A DNA stretch of 64,000 nt from Calamus simplicifolius (lineage: Eukaryota; Streptophyta; Magnoliopsida; Arecales; Arecaceae): NCBI GenBank assembly GCA_900491605.1, contig UESW01001508.1, forward strand, positions 1-64,000, given 5' to 3'. Shown in pieces: positions 34,351-47,479 of the stretch (its first letter is position 1; each line of letters opens with the position of its first letter). Made by a program: the position numbers and the translations under genes. Under the pieces are notes generated by a model. It saw only the letters and a list, made by a program, of their open reading frames with translations. It searched no databases and was not told the origin of the DNA.

Positions 34351-37300
34351 CATCAATGAAATTCTCTTTTATCTGATGAAAGTTGCTTGGGCAGTGGAGG
34401 CATGGTTTCAATGGCAGATATAAGTGCAAGAGTTGGATGTGTCAGACCAATGAAAGCAGTAGGCCATTGGTTTGGGTGATGAGAAAATCATTAATACTGC
34501 CTCCCTATGATCCTCCATCTTTAACTCTGCAAAGAGGGAAATTTGTGCATGTATTATTGTTCTATTTCTTTTCATATAGTTGAACAGAAGATTGGATTTT
34601 GGACAGTTGTTAATTTCTATCAGCCTACCAATCAATCTTAGGTTTTATGGATGTTATCCTACCTAACTTTGCCATTCAGAGGAATTAAAAAACATAGGAA
34701 CCAACAAGAAGTTGACTGCTTATACTATTAGAGGATCAGCAACTATTGTCTGCAGAGATAGGACAAGTCTTGTTGCTTAAGGTACCGTGACTTGCAACTA
34801 ATTGCTCTTGTCTTTTTGCATCTGTGATTTGAATGAATTTACTTTTGGGAATCCATTACCAAGAAAATCAAAAGCAAAGGCACTAGCTGCTTGTGAATAT
34901 TCTCCTGACAGAGATTAATCAAGTGATAAAAATCATTGGTCCAGTTTCATCAACAACAATACTTAAGTCTACCATCACCTGGTACAGTACTGAAACATGG
35001 GGGGCTTTCCTCCTATATAGGTGGCAAGGTGGAAGCCTGCCATATAAATTTCTCTAATTAAGGTTAGTAAGTTGAGTCCCACTTTCTTCTGTCATGAGTT
35101 TGTATTAGATCAGCAATGCACATTCAAGCACATACCAACTTCCAGTGCCTCCAGCACGAAACCATTAGCTTTTCCTCTGTGGCTGACTAGGATGACCAAA
35201 TGTGTCCAAAATAATATGACTTTTGTTTTTGATAAGATGATGATATTAGCATAGCATGAAGACATGGATCTCATCGGATTAGAAAGCTCATTATGTTGTC
35301 CTATTAATCTTATCATCAGGATTATAAATATGAATCATTGCCGACTCTATTAGCCATAACAAAAAACTTTTTGCAGTCACAGTCCGATTGATGCCTGCCA
35401 TGGCCCATCTTTATCTTAGAATCACAACAGCTTTGAACAAACTAGATTTTAGGCACCAAGGTCAGCAAGATAGAGCCTTCTTACCTGCCAAGTAGAACTT
35501 GTGGAGGAGTTACAAGTAAGGCACAAATGGATTGATCAAAGTCTAGGAAGGCCAAAGTTGACCAAGCCTTGATCAACTCTGAATTTTAGGCCATCATATA
35601 AAACCATTTTAAAATAAATACCTAAAAAAAATTAAATATAGTGGCAACAGAGTTGTTTATTGAGAAGTGCTTAAAAAGGAAAAAAAAAAGATATAATCAC
35701 TTGAATCTCTCGTTTAAACTACTAAAATTTGATGAGTTTAAGTGGATTCAAAACTTAATCTATGATTGGATCACTCAGTCCAGCTTTTGCCTTGTCATTT
35801 TATTTTTTTCCCACTTGAAACCTTTTTCCCTCAAAGATTAATCTAGAGTTAGCAGCTTTGCAATATTCTGAAATTTTGAATTGCCACACACCCTGGCAGA
35901 AAGCAAAATGGTTTTGATTCAATGAAGATGGTTGTGAACTCAGCTGGTTTTGGCTTCTTCTGTATGGTTCCTCTCCCTCTTTTAAGCCTGTCTATCTCTT
36001 GATAAATAAGGGGGTTTCATTAACTATTCCCCTACTGCGCCTGCTTTGAAAGAGACAGGCACTGGGGGAGCTTATCCGTTATCAAAGGTGTAGTGTTGCA
36101 CCAATCCTCTTGACTAAAAGATGACATCTTCTACGTGGAAAAAATTCCTGCCTTTTGGAAGCACAGGTAAAGCTTAGATCATCCCATTGTTGACAAATAT
36201 TCAAAATATGGAGCATTATTCATTTAAAGTCATGCTTTTGTTCTCTGTGTTTTTAAACATATTACAAATGTGTGTGGTTAAAGGGGGTTGGTGGCTAGGG
36301 AAGGGGATTTCGCATGAAGTAGTCAATGGTACCTTCAATTGGGTTACGTAACCAAGGAGTTCTATTCAAGCACTGCTCTCTCTATAAAGGCTCTCTAGAA
36401 AGTAGAAACCCAGGGCGCCAAGCCAAAGGCATGGGCGACCAACCTCAAATTTTCCATGGCAACCTCATCCTACATAAAAAAATAGTCTTGTTATAATGGC
36501 ATGGTGGCCCCAGTGGTGAAAGGAATGGATGTGCAAGTAATAACCACTTAGGTTGATGTATTGTTCCTTTGTACGATGCTAATGCCAGCCAAATCACATT
36601 GTTTTGATGCCCTGATGATTGAAAAATGAATGCCATTATATTAATCAGGATCTAATGGTCCCAATAGACACATATGTTAAGTCCACAGAGAACTTTAAGG
36701 CCTTGCCATTCAACCATGCTTGCTAAGTTTCTGTGGCCAGAGGCTCGCTATCTCTTGGTTGGAAAAGTTCATGTAATCCGAGGGAAAAATGTTGGATTCG
36801 CATCGAAGATGGTCAATAAAATAAATCATGTTTCTAGATCTGCACACATGGAAATAGTAAAATAACTCATTGGTTGTCATCCTGACTTTAGTGGATTAAA
36901 TTATGATATAAATTTTAAAATCCTCTCTGTCCAACGGTTGGTTTAGTGTTGCCAAGTTGGACTAATTCGCATCACCTTCCCGGAAGGGTGACAACATAGC
37001 GCAAGCACATCTTCGGTCTTTTTACGCAAACTAAAACATATTATAAAAATAAAAAATAAAAAAAACAAATCAAGTTGGACTGACTCACATCACATGCATG
37101 GGAGTGTATAGTCTTTTCACATATACCAATATATTAAAAAATTATTAATTGGCATCTTAATTTTGTAAAATTAAATTGATTTGGTACAAAAAAATTATAA
37201 ATAATTCAGCTATCTCAAAAAAAAAAAAAAAAATGCCTCGTCATGAAGAAAAGCTCAAATGGAGAGCCAAGCTTAGTTATTGCTCAATTTCTTGCTTTTT

Positions 37301-38050
37301 TTTTTTCACAGCATCTGTTGAAATTCCATAACCTTTTCCTAACAATTTTTTTTTTCTCAATGGTCAATGGAAGACTTCTTTTGTTTCACCTTATCTTTTA
37401 TATATCATCTTTGCAAAAGTAAGTATTTTATTTTTTTAGAGATTTGCTGTGGTTCATCATAAACTTTTTTTTTTCCTCTTGGCCGTTAGATTAGTTTTCA
37501 ATGAATTACAATTAATGAGCAACTATACGATTGTTTTGGTAAAGAAAATGATGCATAATTAAGTCTGTATAAAAATATATTTATAATATAAAAAGAAAAC
37601 ATAGCATTAATCATTATCTTACCAAATAATGAAGAGAATGATCATGTGGCATTTGCTGATGGGCTGATTCAAATCGAGAAAGAAAAAGAGAAGAAGGAAC
37701 TCATTCAAATCGAGCTACAGCTTTTTTGAGAATTAATAGCATCATAAGGCTTCATTGACAACGAGATGGTAACGCTCTCAAAAAGTAGAAAGAGAAGGGA
37801 TCTGATGGGATTTGGTCAAAAAAAAAAAAAAAAAAATACAAAGAAAACGGTCTTATTACGTAGAAAAGAGTAATTAGATGATCTAGATAATTGATTTATT
37901 TATTAAAATATCATAAATAATTTTTACTTAATCAATGACTAAGATCTTCTATTAAAAAAAAAAAAAAAAACTTGAGGATACACCATAGCCAACCTTTTTT
38001 TTTTCTTTTTAATACCTTCTTCACAGCATTATTCAACCGCAACTTATAAA
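34351..38050. other. Intergenic DNA; no gene seen
   Basis: No frame here has recognisable motifs. From 36900 the sequence becomes very AT-rich with long A and T runs (37208-37233, 37820-37836 and 37954-37970), as is common in plant intergenic or scaffold-attachment-like DNA. No transposon ends with matching duplications were found. Confidence 0.45.
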
Positions 38051-38056
38051 TGAATT

Positions 38057-38064
38057 TATAAAAG
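38057..38064 (+). promoter_or_regulatory. TATA box of the small gene
   Basis: TATAAAAG lies 157 bp upstream of the ATG at 38214, just after a 900-bp AT-rich stretch. A second weaker candidate, TTTATAAG, is at about 38105. Confidence 0.55.
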
Positions 38065-38213
38065 ACAATCCCCAACTCAAACTTAGCCCACATTTCATGT
38101 CCTCTTTATAAGAAAGTTTGGCAAGGCTTCCGTTGCCAACCAAACCAAAGCCTCCTCCGACTCGCCAACCTTCCCAACGCTCCCATCTACCTACCTTCCA
38201 TCACCTTCAAAAC

Positions 38214-38519
38214 ATGGAAGGATTGATCCCATTCATCTATAGAAAAATCAAGAGAACAAAGACCCGGAGGTACTACAAGTGCCTCTCCTCCGGCCGGGCT
38301 CAGAGGTTCGACCACACAACTGACCGCCAATTCCTGCTGCCACCGCCGAACAAGCTCGAAGACTTCCACGACGACCGCAAGGCCCATCGGCGGTACCGAT
38401 CAATGGAAGATTTCTCCGGTGATGTCGACTCGCCGGAGAAATATGGAGTTCGTCCCCGTTTAGCTAAGGATGTGAGGTCTGCAAGCCATCGGATGTTTGC
38501 TTGCATTAGTGGTGCATAG
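38214..38519 (+). CDS. Small uncharacterised plant protein, MEGLIPF-type, 101 aa
   Basis: This is an uninterrupted, intronless frame beginning MEGLIPFIYRKIKRTKTRR and ending FACISGA at TAG 38517-38519. The same frame is open upstream to 38118, but the Met at 38214 matches the conserved start of a plant family of short proteins opening MEGLIPF(V/I)Y that I recall, and it follows a CCTTCAAAACATGG context. The protein is basic near its N-terminus, has a Pro-rich LLPPPNKLEDF middle, and shows no signal peptide or membrane segment. A TATA box sits 157 bp upstream and a T/A-rich 3' flank with AAAA runs follows. Its molecular function is unknown to me. Confidence 0.7.
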   Translation: MEGLIPFIYRKIKRTKTRRYYKCLSSGRAQRFDHTTDRQFLLPPPNKLEDFHDDRKAHRRYRSMEDFSGDVDSPEKYGVRPRLAKDVRSASHRMFACISGA

Positions 38520-39475
38520 AGTGTTAGATAATATGTGATTGCACTGGGAGGAACGAATGGAGGAGGAAACGAATTGTAGATAATAGTTTGTGATGCAAGT
38601 CTTCATGGTAATCTAGATCTTTTATATTAAATGTTCATTTATTCTTTTTTTTAAAAAAAAAATTCAACTTGAATAACCCTTTTCTTCTTTTTTTCCTCTA
38701 GTATATATGAATCAAGTTTTAATTCCTATCAATGTTAGTAACCACATATATTGAAGGAATGGTATTCAAGAATTGTTATTCTCTTAGCATAACCAATAGA
38801 TTAGTAATTAATTCAGGGTCTTTAGAAGTTTTTCAATGATATAAGAGGTTTCTTATGTTATAATATTGATTAACGCGTTATTTAATGTACAATATTTATA
38901 ATAGCGATTAAAGCAAATAAATTATATCCTGAATATTTCAGTGGATTTAATTTTTTTTTCTAACTTTCTTGAATTTCAAACTTTTATCTTAAGGTTGATT
39001 ATTTATGGCTTCAAGCTTATTCTATGATTTGCATAACAAATTGTTTTAAGATTCGAGTGATGGATTGTTGAATATATACATGAGTTCTGATTTTATTGAA
39101 TTTTATTTTAATTGATCTTGTTCAAGACAAAAGCCAAGTGGCAATTCTATTTAAAAGCCCTGTAATACTCTCAATCTTGTGAAAGGTTGAAGAGAAATAA
39201 GTTATGAAAAGGTTATCATGATTTAACTATAGCACTGTTGTTATGAATATATTATATTAATTATATTGATAGTCTTGCCATGTTGTTGCCATTTTTATGA
39301 TGGAAGTTGGAACAAATAACAACTCTACTTACTAAACTAACCACAAAATATGTCAGTTGTTGCACCTTTCCAATGGAGAGAACTTGTAGGTCTGAGATCA
39401 TGCAGGTGAGTTCTGAAATATTGGGACGAGGAAGAAAACATCCGCAAATGTGGTAATCCTTGTAATTATGCTGAT
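38520..39475. other. 3' flank of the small gene; AT-rich, no gene
   Basis: This is AT-rich sequence up to the target duplication of copia element A at 39476. The likely 3' UTR of the small gene is within the first 150 bases (TTTATATTAAATG near 38620). Confidence 0.5.
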
Positions 39476-39480
39476 GAAAG

Positions 39481-40142
39481 TGTTGTGATTGGTTCTATAG
39501 AGCAAACCCTCAATCCTCGCCGTTAGAGTTACAAGTAATAAAAAACACAAGTAATATAAATATCAGCAAGTAAAGAACAAACAAAGATGCACACACAGAT
39601 TTTATATGGTTCGGCAAGTGTTGCCTACATCCACAGATCAAACTCCAAGTAATCTTTCACTATATCAATGATGGGTACACAAGGTCTTCTCTAGATTTAC
39701 TAGAGAAATAAATCATCAAGAGAAACAACTCTGAAACTTTTAGAACCTCACCAAAACAAGATGGAATCAATAGCACTAGCAACGAACAATTCACCTAAAC
39801 AATGGTGAAATCAACATAAAATAACTAACCTTCCTGAGCTTCAAACGAGAAGAAATTTTACCAACAGATAGAGCACGTCTTTGAAAATAACATATCCAAA
39901 TTTTAGCAATTTTGAAGTAATATAAGCCCTCCAAATAGATTTTTGAACTCCGCCTCAGACTGCTAATTTTTCCAGCAAAAAACTCTGCCTTCTGTTTCTG
40001 TTTTTCTCAAGTGTTCTTTTTTCACTTGAACACTTCAACTTTCTGTCTATTTCCAACTCTTCATATTCCCAAGTAACTAGACTTTAACTTTCTTAAATGC
40101 TTAATGGAATCCACGTCATTTACATGTGAGGGATTTCCAACA
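39481..40142 (-). repeat. 3' LTR of copia element A
   Basis: The 662-bp LTR begins TGTTG and ends CCAACA. Next to it at 40143-40155 the - strand reads GAGTGAGAGATT, a plausible polypurine tract. Confidence 0.93.
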
Positions 40143-40194
40143 ATCTCTCACTCATGAATCATGTGAATGATCTCTCTTCCATACTAGTCAAATG

Positions 40195-41760
40195 CCTACA
40201 ATACTCAAATTTTTCTTTAGACAATGACTTAGTCATCATGTCGGACACATTCTCATCAGTTTGAATCTTTTTAATCTAAAACAACTTCTAATTAAGACTA
40301 TCTTGAATCCATTTGTACCTAATATCAATATGCTTTGTCTTTGAATGATATGAGGAGTTCTTACATCGATGGATTGCACTTTGCCTGTCACAAAAGATAA
40401 AATACTTTTTTAGGTTCAAACCAAGTTCTTTTAAGAATCTTTTTATCCAAATCAATTCCTTGCAAGCTTCTGTTGCAGCAATAAATTCAGCTTCTGTAGT
40501 AGATAATGCTACACACTTCTGTAACTTTGATTACCATAAAATTGCTCCCCCTCCAAAGGAGAACAAATATCCCGAAGTAGACTTTCTAGAATAAGGATCT
40601 TCACCCAAATCTGAATCGGTGTAGCCTACTAACTCAAGCTTGTCATTTTCAAAGCATAAGCATAATTTTGATAAACCTTTAAGATACCTTAGAATCCATT
40701 TAATAGCTACCCAATGCTCCTTTCTGGATTTGAAATAAATCTGCTCACAACTCCCATGGCATGTGCCAAGTCTGGCCTAGTACATACCATTGCATATATT
40801 AAACGTTTAACTACTGATGCATATGGTACTCTTTCTATTGCTCTTTTTTCTTTTCATTTGAAGGACACTTTTCCTTATTGAATTTAAAATGTCTTGCTAA
40901 AGGAATAAAAACTGGCTTTGCATTCTTCATGTCAAACCTTTCTAAAACCTTTTCAATATTTTTCTTGCGATAACCACAGCTTCTTAGCTTTTCTATCTCG
41001 TTTGATTTTATACCAAGAATCTATCTTGCTGGTCCTGATCCCAAATCCTTCATGGAAAAGGATTTGCTTAACTCTTCCTTCAGCAATCTGATTTGCTTCA
41101 TATCCCGACCTACAATCAGCATGTCGTCAATATACAATAAAAGTATAATAAATTCACCATCATCAAACCTTTTGTGAAAGCAAACTGATCGGAGTTGGCA
41201 TTATCATCATCATCAGAATTCTTTGTAAAAACAAAATTATCAGAATTAGCCTTTATGAATCCATGCTCTCTCGTGAATGAATCAAACATTTTGTACCATT
41301 GCCTTGGAGCTTGCTTTAAACCATATAAGCTCTTATTTAGCTTACAAACCAAATTTTCTTTTTCTTTCACTTCAAAACCTTCGGGCTGCTTCATATATAT
41401 TTCTTCATCTAAATCTTCATGAAGAAATGCTTTTTAACATCAAGTTGTTCTACTTCCAAATCAAGTTGAGCAACAAGTCCTAACACCACCCGAATAGATG
41501 ATATATTTACAATCTGAGAGAATATTTCATCATAATCAATGCCTTGTTTTTGTCCAAATCCCTTTACAACCAACCTTGCCTTGTACCTTGGTTGTGAGCT
41601 CTTCTCATCAGCCTTTATTCTAAATACCCATTTATTTTTCAAGGCTCTTTTTCCCTTCGGTAATTCCAAAAGCTCATAAGTGTTGTTGTTATGCAGTGAC
41701 TTCATCTCTTCTTTCATAGCTTTGAACCATGTTTCTTTTTTGTTGCTTGATTCAGCTTCT
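40195..41760 (-). pseudogene. Reverse transcriptase and RNase H of copia element A
   Basis: 41717-41409 encodes NTYELLELPKGKRALKNKWV, YKARLVVKGFGQKQGIDYDE and QLDVKKHFF. 41394-41116 encodes NLVCKLNKSLYGLKQAPRQW. The YVDDML catalytic box lies near 41119-41135 in a shifted frame. An insertion-duplication near 41180-41240 gives two copies of a NSD(N/Q)F(V/A)FTK motif. RNase H remains can be followed to about 40200 with many stops (CTRPDLAHAMG near 40780; the KHIDIR-like box near 40330). Confidence 0.8.
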
Positions 41761-42029
41761 TGAAAACTTTCTGGCTCCCCTCAGTAGTGAGCGTAACCCA
41801 TTCATCTTGAGGGTACTTGCTTGAAGGTTATCGTTGCCTAGTTATTCTTCGGACTTGTGACTCCATATTTTTAACTCATTAAGAGGTTGTTCCTCATCCT
41901 CTTCATGATGCTATTGCTGTTGATTAACAAGAGGTGCTTCTTCACCCCCTTGAACACCTCCTTGATATTTCCATCAGCTATTTGGAAAGGAGAAGAGCCA
42001 AAATCAGTATACTCTTCAACTTGTTGTTT

Positions 42030-43330
42030 CTAATTTTTTGTTTTGCCACAATCTTCAATTGTTTGATTTTTAAGAAATGTCACATCTCGACTTTTGACCA
42101 GCTTCTTAGACTTTGGATCCCACAATCTGAACCCAAATTTCTCATCACCATAACCCAAGAAGATGCACTCCTTTGCCTTGTCTTCAAGTTTGTGGCGCTC
42201 ATCTTTAGGAACATGCATAAAGGTTATACAACCAAACACCCTTAAATGATCATAGAAAACTTCTTTTCCTCTCCAAACTTTTTCAGGCACATCACCATCC
42301 AGACTTACTGCTAGAGATCTATTTATCAAATAAATTGCTGTATTCATAGCTTCTCCCCAAAAACTTTTAGGAAACTTGGAATGCGATAGCATGCATCTCA
42401 CTCTTTCCAAGATTGTTCTGTTCATTCTTTCAGCAATCCCATTTTGCTGTAGGATTTTTGGGACAGATTGCTCATGTCTGATGCCTTTTCTCTTGCAATA
42501 AGTCTCCAGTGGACCAATATATTCATCACCATTGTCTAATCGAAGGTGTTTGAGATTTTTTCCCATTTCCCTTTCAACCATTGCTTGAAATTGCTGAAAC
42601 ACTCCATGAACTTCGTCCATGAACTTCGTCTTTGGATTTGATAGCATAAGCCCAAACCTTCCTTGATGCATCATCTATAAAATTTATAAAATACACAGCC
42701 CCTCCATGTGTTTTTGTTTTCATTGGGCCACAAACATCAGAATGTATTAGTTCCAACACATGAGATTTTTTATGAGGTAAAGATCTTTGAAATGAAATTC
42801 TATGTGCTTTGCCAACTATGCAATAAACACATGTATCTAAAGGCATACCTTTATACTTTGGGAGAAAATTCTTCTTGGCCAAAACTTTCATTCCTCTTTG
42901 GCTCATGTGTCCAAGTCTCATGTGCCACAGATTAGTGGGAGCTCTTTCTCAACTAAATTCATTTTTTCATTGCACAATTGCATCAATGACTTGTATAGAG
43001 TGCAGCATTCCTTTTCCTTTGCTACTATAAGAGAACCTTTAGTAAGCTTCCAAGTATCATTGCTGAATGTTCTTGAGAAGCCATCTTTATCTAATTTTCT
43101 ACAGAAATTAGATTCAAGTGAAGGTCAGGAACATGTCTAACATTCTTGAGAATTAATCTGCAATCAGCTTGTGTTTCCAAAGATATATCACCTATTCTAA
43201 CAATCTTTGAAACATTATTGTTTTCCATTTTTACAATTCCAAAATCACTTGACTTGTAAGAAGTAAATGCTTCTCTCATCAGAGTTGCATGGAATGAGAC
43301 TCCAGTGTCAATAACCTAATCTAAATGTAA
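42030..43330 (-). pseudogene. Protease and integrase of copia element A
   Basis: Near 43305 the frame reads VIDTGVSFHATLMREAFTSY, with DTG as the protease active site, followed by the NVRHVPDLHLNLISV motif. The pre-integrase block (MRLGHMSQRGMKVL, CVYCIVGKAHR) and core (LIHSDVCGPM, FINFIDDASRKVW) occupy 42574-42935. After a frame change, helped by a 16-bp direct repeat (CCATGAACTTCGTC twice, 42604-42635), come HLRLDNGDEY, ILQQNGIAERMNRTILE and FGCITFMHVPKDERHKLEDK. The catalytic DDE residues are recognisable; the frame breaks are not compatible with function. Confidence 0.85.
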
Positions 43331-43429
43331 ACTTGTCATGCTATTACAAGCATCTTCACATGCTGAAAATATAATCAAAATCTTTGGAAATGGTTACTGT
43401 TGTACTCTTGTCATCTTTCTTCTTTTCAC

Positions 43430-44184
43430 CATTTTCATTCTTTTGTTCTCTCTCAAGAATCTACAATTTTTCTTTATGTGGCCTTCTTTGCCACAATGGT
43501 AGCAAGTGAATGGCTTTCTAGACTTAGATCTTCCTCTGGATTTATAGTGATTATTATGAGGGCCTTTACTTTTTCTTTTGCCTCTCCTTTTGGTGACTAA
43601 AGCTTCTGGCTAAAAGTTGATAGCTTTTCTTCTTGTTTCTGAATTAAGTAAACTACTCTTTATACTGTTCATTGAGAATTTTCCTTCAATGCAAAAATTC
43701 CTAAGAGACACTACTAAGGTCTCCCAACTCTTAGGCAATGAACTCAATAAAAGTAAGGCTTAAAGTTCATCATCCAACTTCAACTCCATATCGACTAGCT
43801 GATTAACAAGACCACTCATCTCATTTAAGTGTTCTGCCATAGAGTTTTCATTCGATACTTTAAGTCTACAAGCTGTCTAAATAAGAAAGTGTTATTCACA
43901 GCAAACTTTCTTTCATATAAAGCCTCTAGTTCATGCTATAACTCCTCAACTGAAGTGTGCTTTGCAACATGATGAAAAACGTTATCATCCAATCATTGTC
44001 GAATGGTCACAATAGCTTTTTGATTCATCTTCTTTCAATCATTATCGCTCATCCCTTGTGGCTTGGATTTCTCACCTTCTACAGCTTCAAAGAGGTCTTT
44101 ATAAATCAAAAGATCTTCCATCTTTGCTTTCTATATAGCCCAATTTTGTCCTTTAAAGCTAACCATCCTACTTGTGTTTTCCAT
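43430..44184 (-). pseudogene. Gag of copia element A
   Basis: From an ATG at 44184 the frame can be followed with a few stops. It shows a typical copia Gag with WLDDNVFHHVAKHTSVEELW-like and MSGLVNQLVDMELKLDDE-like segments, then a basic region. Near 43466-43512 is a zinc knuckle, CYHCGKEGHIKKNC (CX2CX4HX4C). An early in-frame stop (TAG after the NWAI segment, near 44137) and others downstream disable it. Confidence 0.8.
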
Positions 44185-44242
44185 GACTCAAACAGAGAAA
44201 ATAAAATACTAACCAATGATAACCAGAGTTTCTGATATCACT

Positions 44243-44825
44243 TGTTGTGATTGGTTCTATAGAGCAAACCCTCAATCCTCTCTGTTAGAGTTACAAGTAA
44301 TAAGAAACACAAGTAATATAAATTTCAGCAAGTAAAAGAACAAACAAAGATGCACACATAGGTTTTATGTGGTTCGGCAAGTGTTGCCTATGTCCACGGA
44401 TCAAACTCCAAGTAATCTTCCACTATATCAATAATGGGTAGACAAAGTCTTCTCTAAATTTACTAGAGGAATAAATCATCAAGAGAAACAACTCCTGGAA
44501 CTCTTAGAACCTCACCAAAATAAGGTGGAATCAATAGCACTAGCAACAGATTCACCTAAATCAGTGGTGAAATCAATATAAAATAATTGACCTTCCCAAG
44601 CTTCAAACGAGAAGAAATTTTATCAGCAGATAGAGGACGTCTTTAAAAATAACATATCCAAATTTCAGCAATTTTGGAGTAATATAAGCCCTCCAAACAA
44701 ATTTTTGAACTCTGCCTCAGACTGCTGAATTTTTCCTGCAAAAAACTCTGCCTTTTGTTTATGTTCTTCTCAAGTGTTCTTTTCCACTTGAACTCTTTAA
44801 CTTTCTCTTTATCTTCAACTCTTCA
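44243..44825 (-). repeat. 5' LTR of copia element A, left part
   Basis: This continues at 51848-51926 beyond element B. The bases to its left (44229-44242) read, on the - strand, TGATATCAGAAAC, a decayed version of the initiator-Met tRNA primer site TGGTATCAGAGC. Confidence 0.92.
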
Positions 44826-45174
44826 TGAAGGAACCAATAATAAGGAACGTACCTTAATATGGAAACAGCGGAAGAATCAGATCGTCGGTAAACGGGAGCT
44901 ACCAGAGTTCCCAGGCGTCCACGCCCCTAAGCCGCAGCAACGGAGAGGAAGAGCCCTTGGCTTACCTCTTTCAGAAGACAGGAAGACCTCTACTTCTGTT
45001 AGAAGACAGGAAGACCTCTATTCTCGTCTACTTATAGAACCAGAGAATAAATAGGATCCTGTATACCAAGCGTCACAGGGATTTCCGAAGAGTCCCCTTA
45101 CTTGGGACTCTGTGTGGGCGTTAACGAAGAGTCCCATCACATGGGACTCTGTGTGATCGTTGACCAGGCCAACA
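44826..45174 (-). repeat. 3' LTR of copia element B
   Basis: The 349-bp LTR starts TGAAGGAACCAATAATAAGG and ends CAGGCCAACA. The adjacent bases 45175-45190 read AGTGGGAGATT on the - strand, the polypurine tract. Inside, the unit AGAAGACAGGAAGACCTCTA is directly repeated. Confidence 0.95.
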
Positions 45175-45190
45175 ATCTCCCACTCGTCCA

Positions 45191-46319
45191 CACAGAAAAC
45201 ATAAGCCTCAATCCTCTCAACATACTATGCGGTGGGGTGTGCGACCCGACGAAACTCACACACAGTGACACATAGTGAATATACTGCATTAAGTTAATAA
45301 ATAACTAAAGCAGCGAACCTGAATGCAATCCAATCCCGTCTGTGTCCTAGATAAATCGATCACACCTTATCAAGCACTCTCAATTCCTCAAGAGATTTAC
45401 CCTGAGCAGTACTTGAAAAACACAAAATCACAATGTTTGTATCCATAATCATATGCAACTCATACACATGATTGCCCGGGCAATGGATCACAAACACAGG
45501 GTGTGATCACAAATTATCTTCCTTGAACACTCATACCAGTCCATTTTAGTTCAGTTGACTTCCTAGGATTGTCTCATGTGGCCGAATCAATTCCATGACC
45601 CTGGAGGACAAGGCTAAGGAAGTCTTCCTGAACTTCAACTTCATGGTATAGGTTCAAGTCCAAGGACATAGCATATTTGTAAGGCTCACACGGTAATGGA
45701 GAAGGAATATATCGCATTACCCCTTACAGGGTCGACTTTAGCACATGCAACAGAATACATGCTACGATGGAGCTCCCTCTCAATAGGGTTATGTCATACT
45801 CATACATCGTACGAACACAAGACCAAGCATCACAAAGTTGCTTGACTCGAGCACTCACTAATGCTCCTAGTTCGGCTACAACAGGCTTAGTACGATTTAG
45901 TTGACATATCAAAATGCATACATTATATATGCATTGTTCATCGTACTCGACTCTCCTGAGTCTCATCTCAGTCCATACTGAGGCGACTATTATTATAATC
46001 TATTCAGTTATAATATATGTAGCCCATTTTGCAACTTATGCATTCTGCAACTCATGCATTGCTACTTAAGCATCTATAATGGCTACATTAGTCTCATCCT
46101 GCCCACTACAAAGTGTCAGGGCGATCACCCGTGTGAGTGGGCTGATCTAAGCCTGTGACATTTATACACATATGTGCCTATAAATATGAACTCATCATAA
46201 TCATGAAAATAAACATTTCATAAACTTTAACACATAGTCATTGATGTCCATACAATCCCTGTCTGACAAAAAAAAAACAGACACAAACTCCTATATAAGT
46301 CTGAAAATATCACAGTCTG
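45191..46319 (-). other. 3' untranslated region of copia element B
   Basis: About 1.1 kb lies between the polyprotein stop and the polypurine tract. The 80-codon frame at 45724-45966 shows no domain. Confidence 0.7.
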
Positions 46320-46973
46320 TCACACTCTATACAGACCTAGACCCCTCACATGAGCCTGGAACACATCCCTAGGAATAGGCTTCGTCAGAGGATCAGCCAG
46401 CATCCTGCCGGTGGAGATATGCTGTAGGATAACTTCTCCTTGCTTGACCATGTCTCTAATGAAGTGATATCTGATGTCAATATGCTTGGTCCTTCCATGG
46501 TACTTAGGATCCTTAGCATATTGTAATGCTGCCATACTGTCAGAACTGATCTGAATAGCCTCATGTGGAGTAGCAGATATCTCAAATCGCCTCAAGAACC
46601 TCCTTAGCCATATAGCCTCCTGGACAGCAGCCGAACAAGCAATATATTCGGCTTCCATGGTGGACAGGGCGGTACAGCTTTGTTTCTTACTGCACCAAGT
46701 GACAGCTCCACCTCCAAAGATAAACACATATCCTGTAGTGGATCGACGCTCATCTCTATCACCTGCCCAATCAGAGTCACAAAAACCCTTTAATCTCAAA
46801 TCTCCTCCCTGATAACATAGGGTGAGATTGGCAGTACCACGAAGGTAACGAAAAATCCTTTTAACTGCAACCCAATGAGCAAGTCCTGGATTACTTTGAT
46901 ATCGACTAACCAAGCCGACTGCAAAGCAAATGTCAGGGCGAGTACACATCATAGCGTACATCAAGCTTCCCAC
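46320..46973 (-). CDS. Element B reverse transcriptase end and RNase H
   Basis: A 217-codon frame with MYAMMCTRPDICFAVGLVSR, DLRLKGFCDSDWAGDRDE, STTGYVFIFGGGAVTWCSKK, LSTMEAEYIACSAAVQEAIW and KHIDIRYHFIRDMV. It ends naturally (HVRGLGLYRV, stop) where copia polyproteins usually end. The D-E-D residues of RNase H are all present. Confidence 0.93.
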   Translation of the reverse strand: MGSLMYAMMCTRPDICFAVGLVSRYQSNPGLAHWVAVKRIFRYLRGTANLTLCYQGGDLRLKGFCDSDWAGDRDERRSTTGYVFIFGGGAVTWCSKKQSCTALSTMEAEYIACSAAVQEAIWLRRFLRRFEISATPHEAIQISSDSMAALQYAKDPKYHGRTKHIDIRYHFIRDMVKQGEVILQHISTGRMLADPLTKPIPRDVFQAHVRGLGLYRV

Positions 46974-47479
46974 TGCACTAGCATAGGGGACCTGCTCATC
47001 TTTTCACGCTCCTCATCAGTTCTAGGGCACTGATCGATGCTTAAAGTACAGCCCTTTTCTATTGGGGTATCAACGGGTTTAGAATAGTGCATTCGGAATC
47101 GTTCTAAGATTTTCTCAATATACGTTTCTTGTGACAAACCAAGAAACCTCTTAGCACGATTCCTTAGGATCCTCACTCCTAGCACAAAATTTGCCTCACC
47201 CATATCCTTCATCTCAAAGACAGAGGACAACCACTCCTTAGTGGCATTGATTACTCTAATAGAACTCCCAGCAATTAGAATGTCATCAACATACAACGCT
47301 AAGATCAGAAACTCATCGTCTGATTTCTTAATGTACACACAGTGGTCCTCCTCAATCATATCTAAGCCAATCGATGTAATGGCTTCATGAAACTTGAGGT
47401 ACCATTGCCTAGATGACTGCTTTAGACCATATATGGATCTATTAAGGCGGCACACTTTGCCCTCCTGTCCTTTGGTCAC
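46961..47479 (-). CDS. Element B reverse transcriptase, central part
   Basis: A 172-codon frame with VCRLNRSIYGLKQSSRQWYL, the catalytic box LYVDDILIAGSS and MGEANFVLGVRILRNRAK. It is the uninterrupted continuation of the polyprotein in the next frame. It ends where a run of three G is reduced to two near 46998. Confidence 0.92.
   Translation of the reverse strand: MTKGQEGKVCRLNRSIYGLKQSSRQWYLKFHEAITSIGLDMIEEDHCVYIKKSDDEFLILALYVDDILIAGSSIRVINATKEWLSSVFEMKDMGEANFVLGVRILRNRAKRFLGLSQETYIEKILERFRMHYSKPVDTPIEKGCTLSIDQCPRTDEEREKMSRSPMLVQWEA

Noticed and set aside
41195..44235. Many + strand frames over copia element A
   Set aside because: The - strand carries recognisable gag-pol in order; the + strand frames are shadows rich in Phe/Leu/Ser from AT-rich complement.
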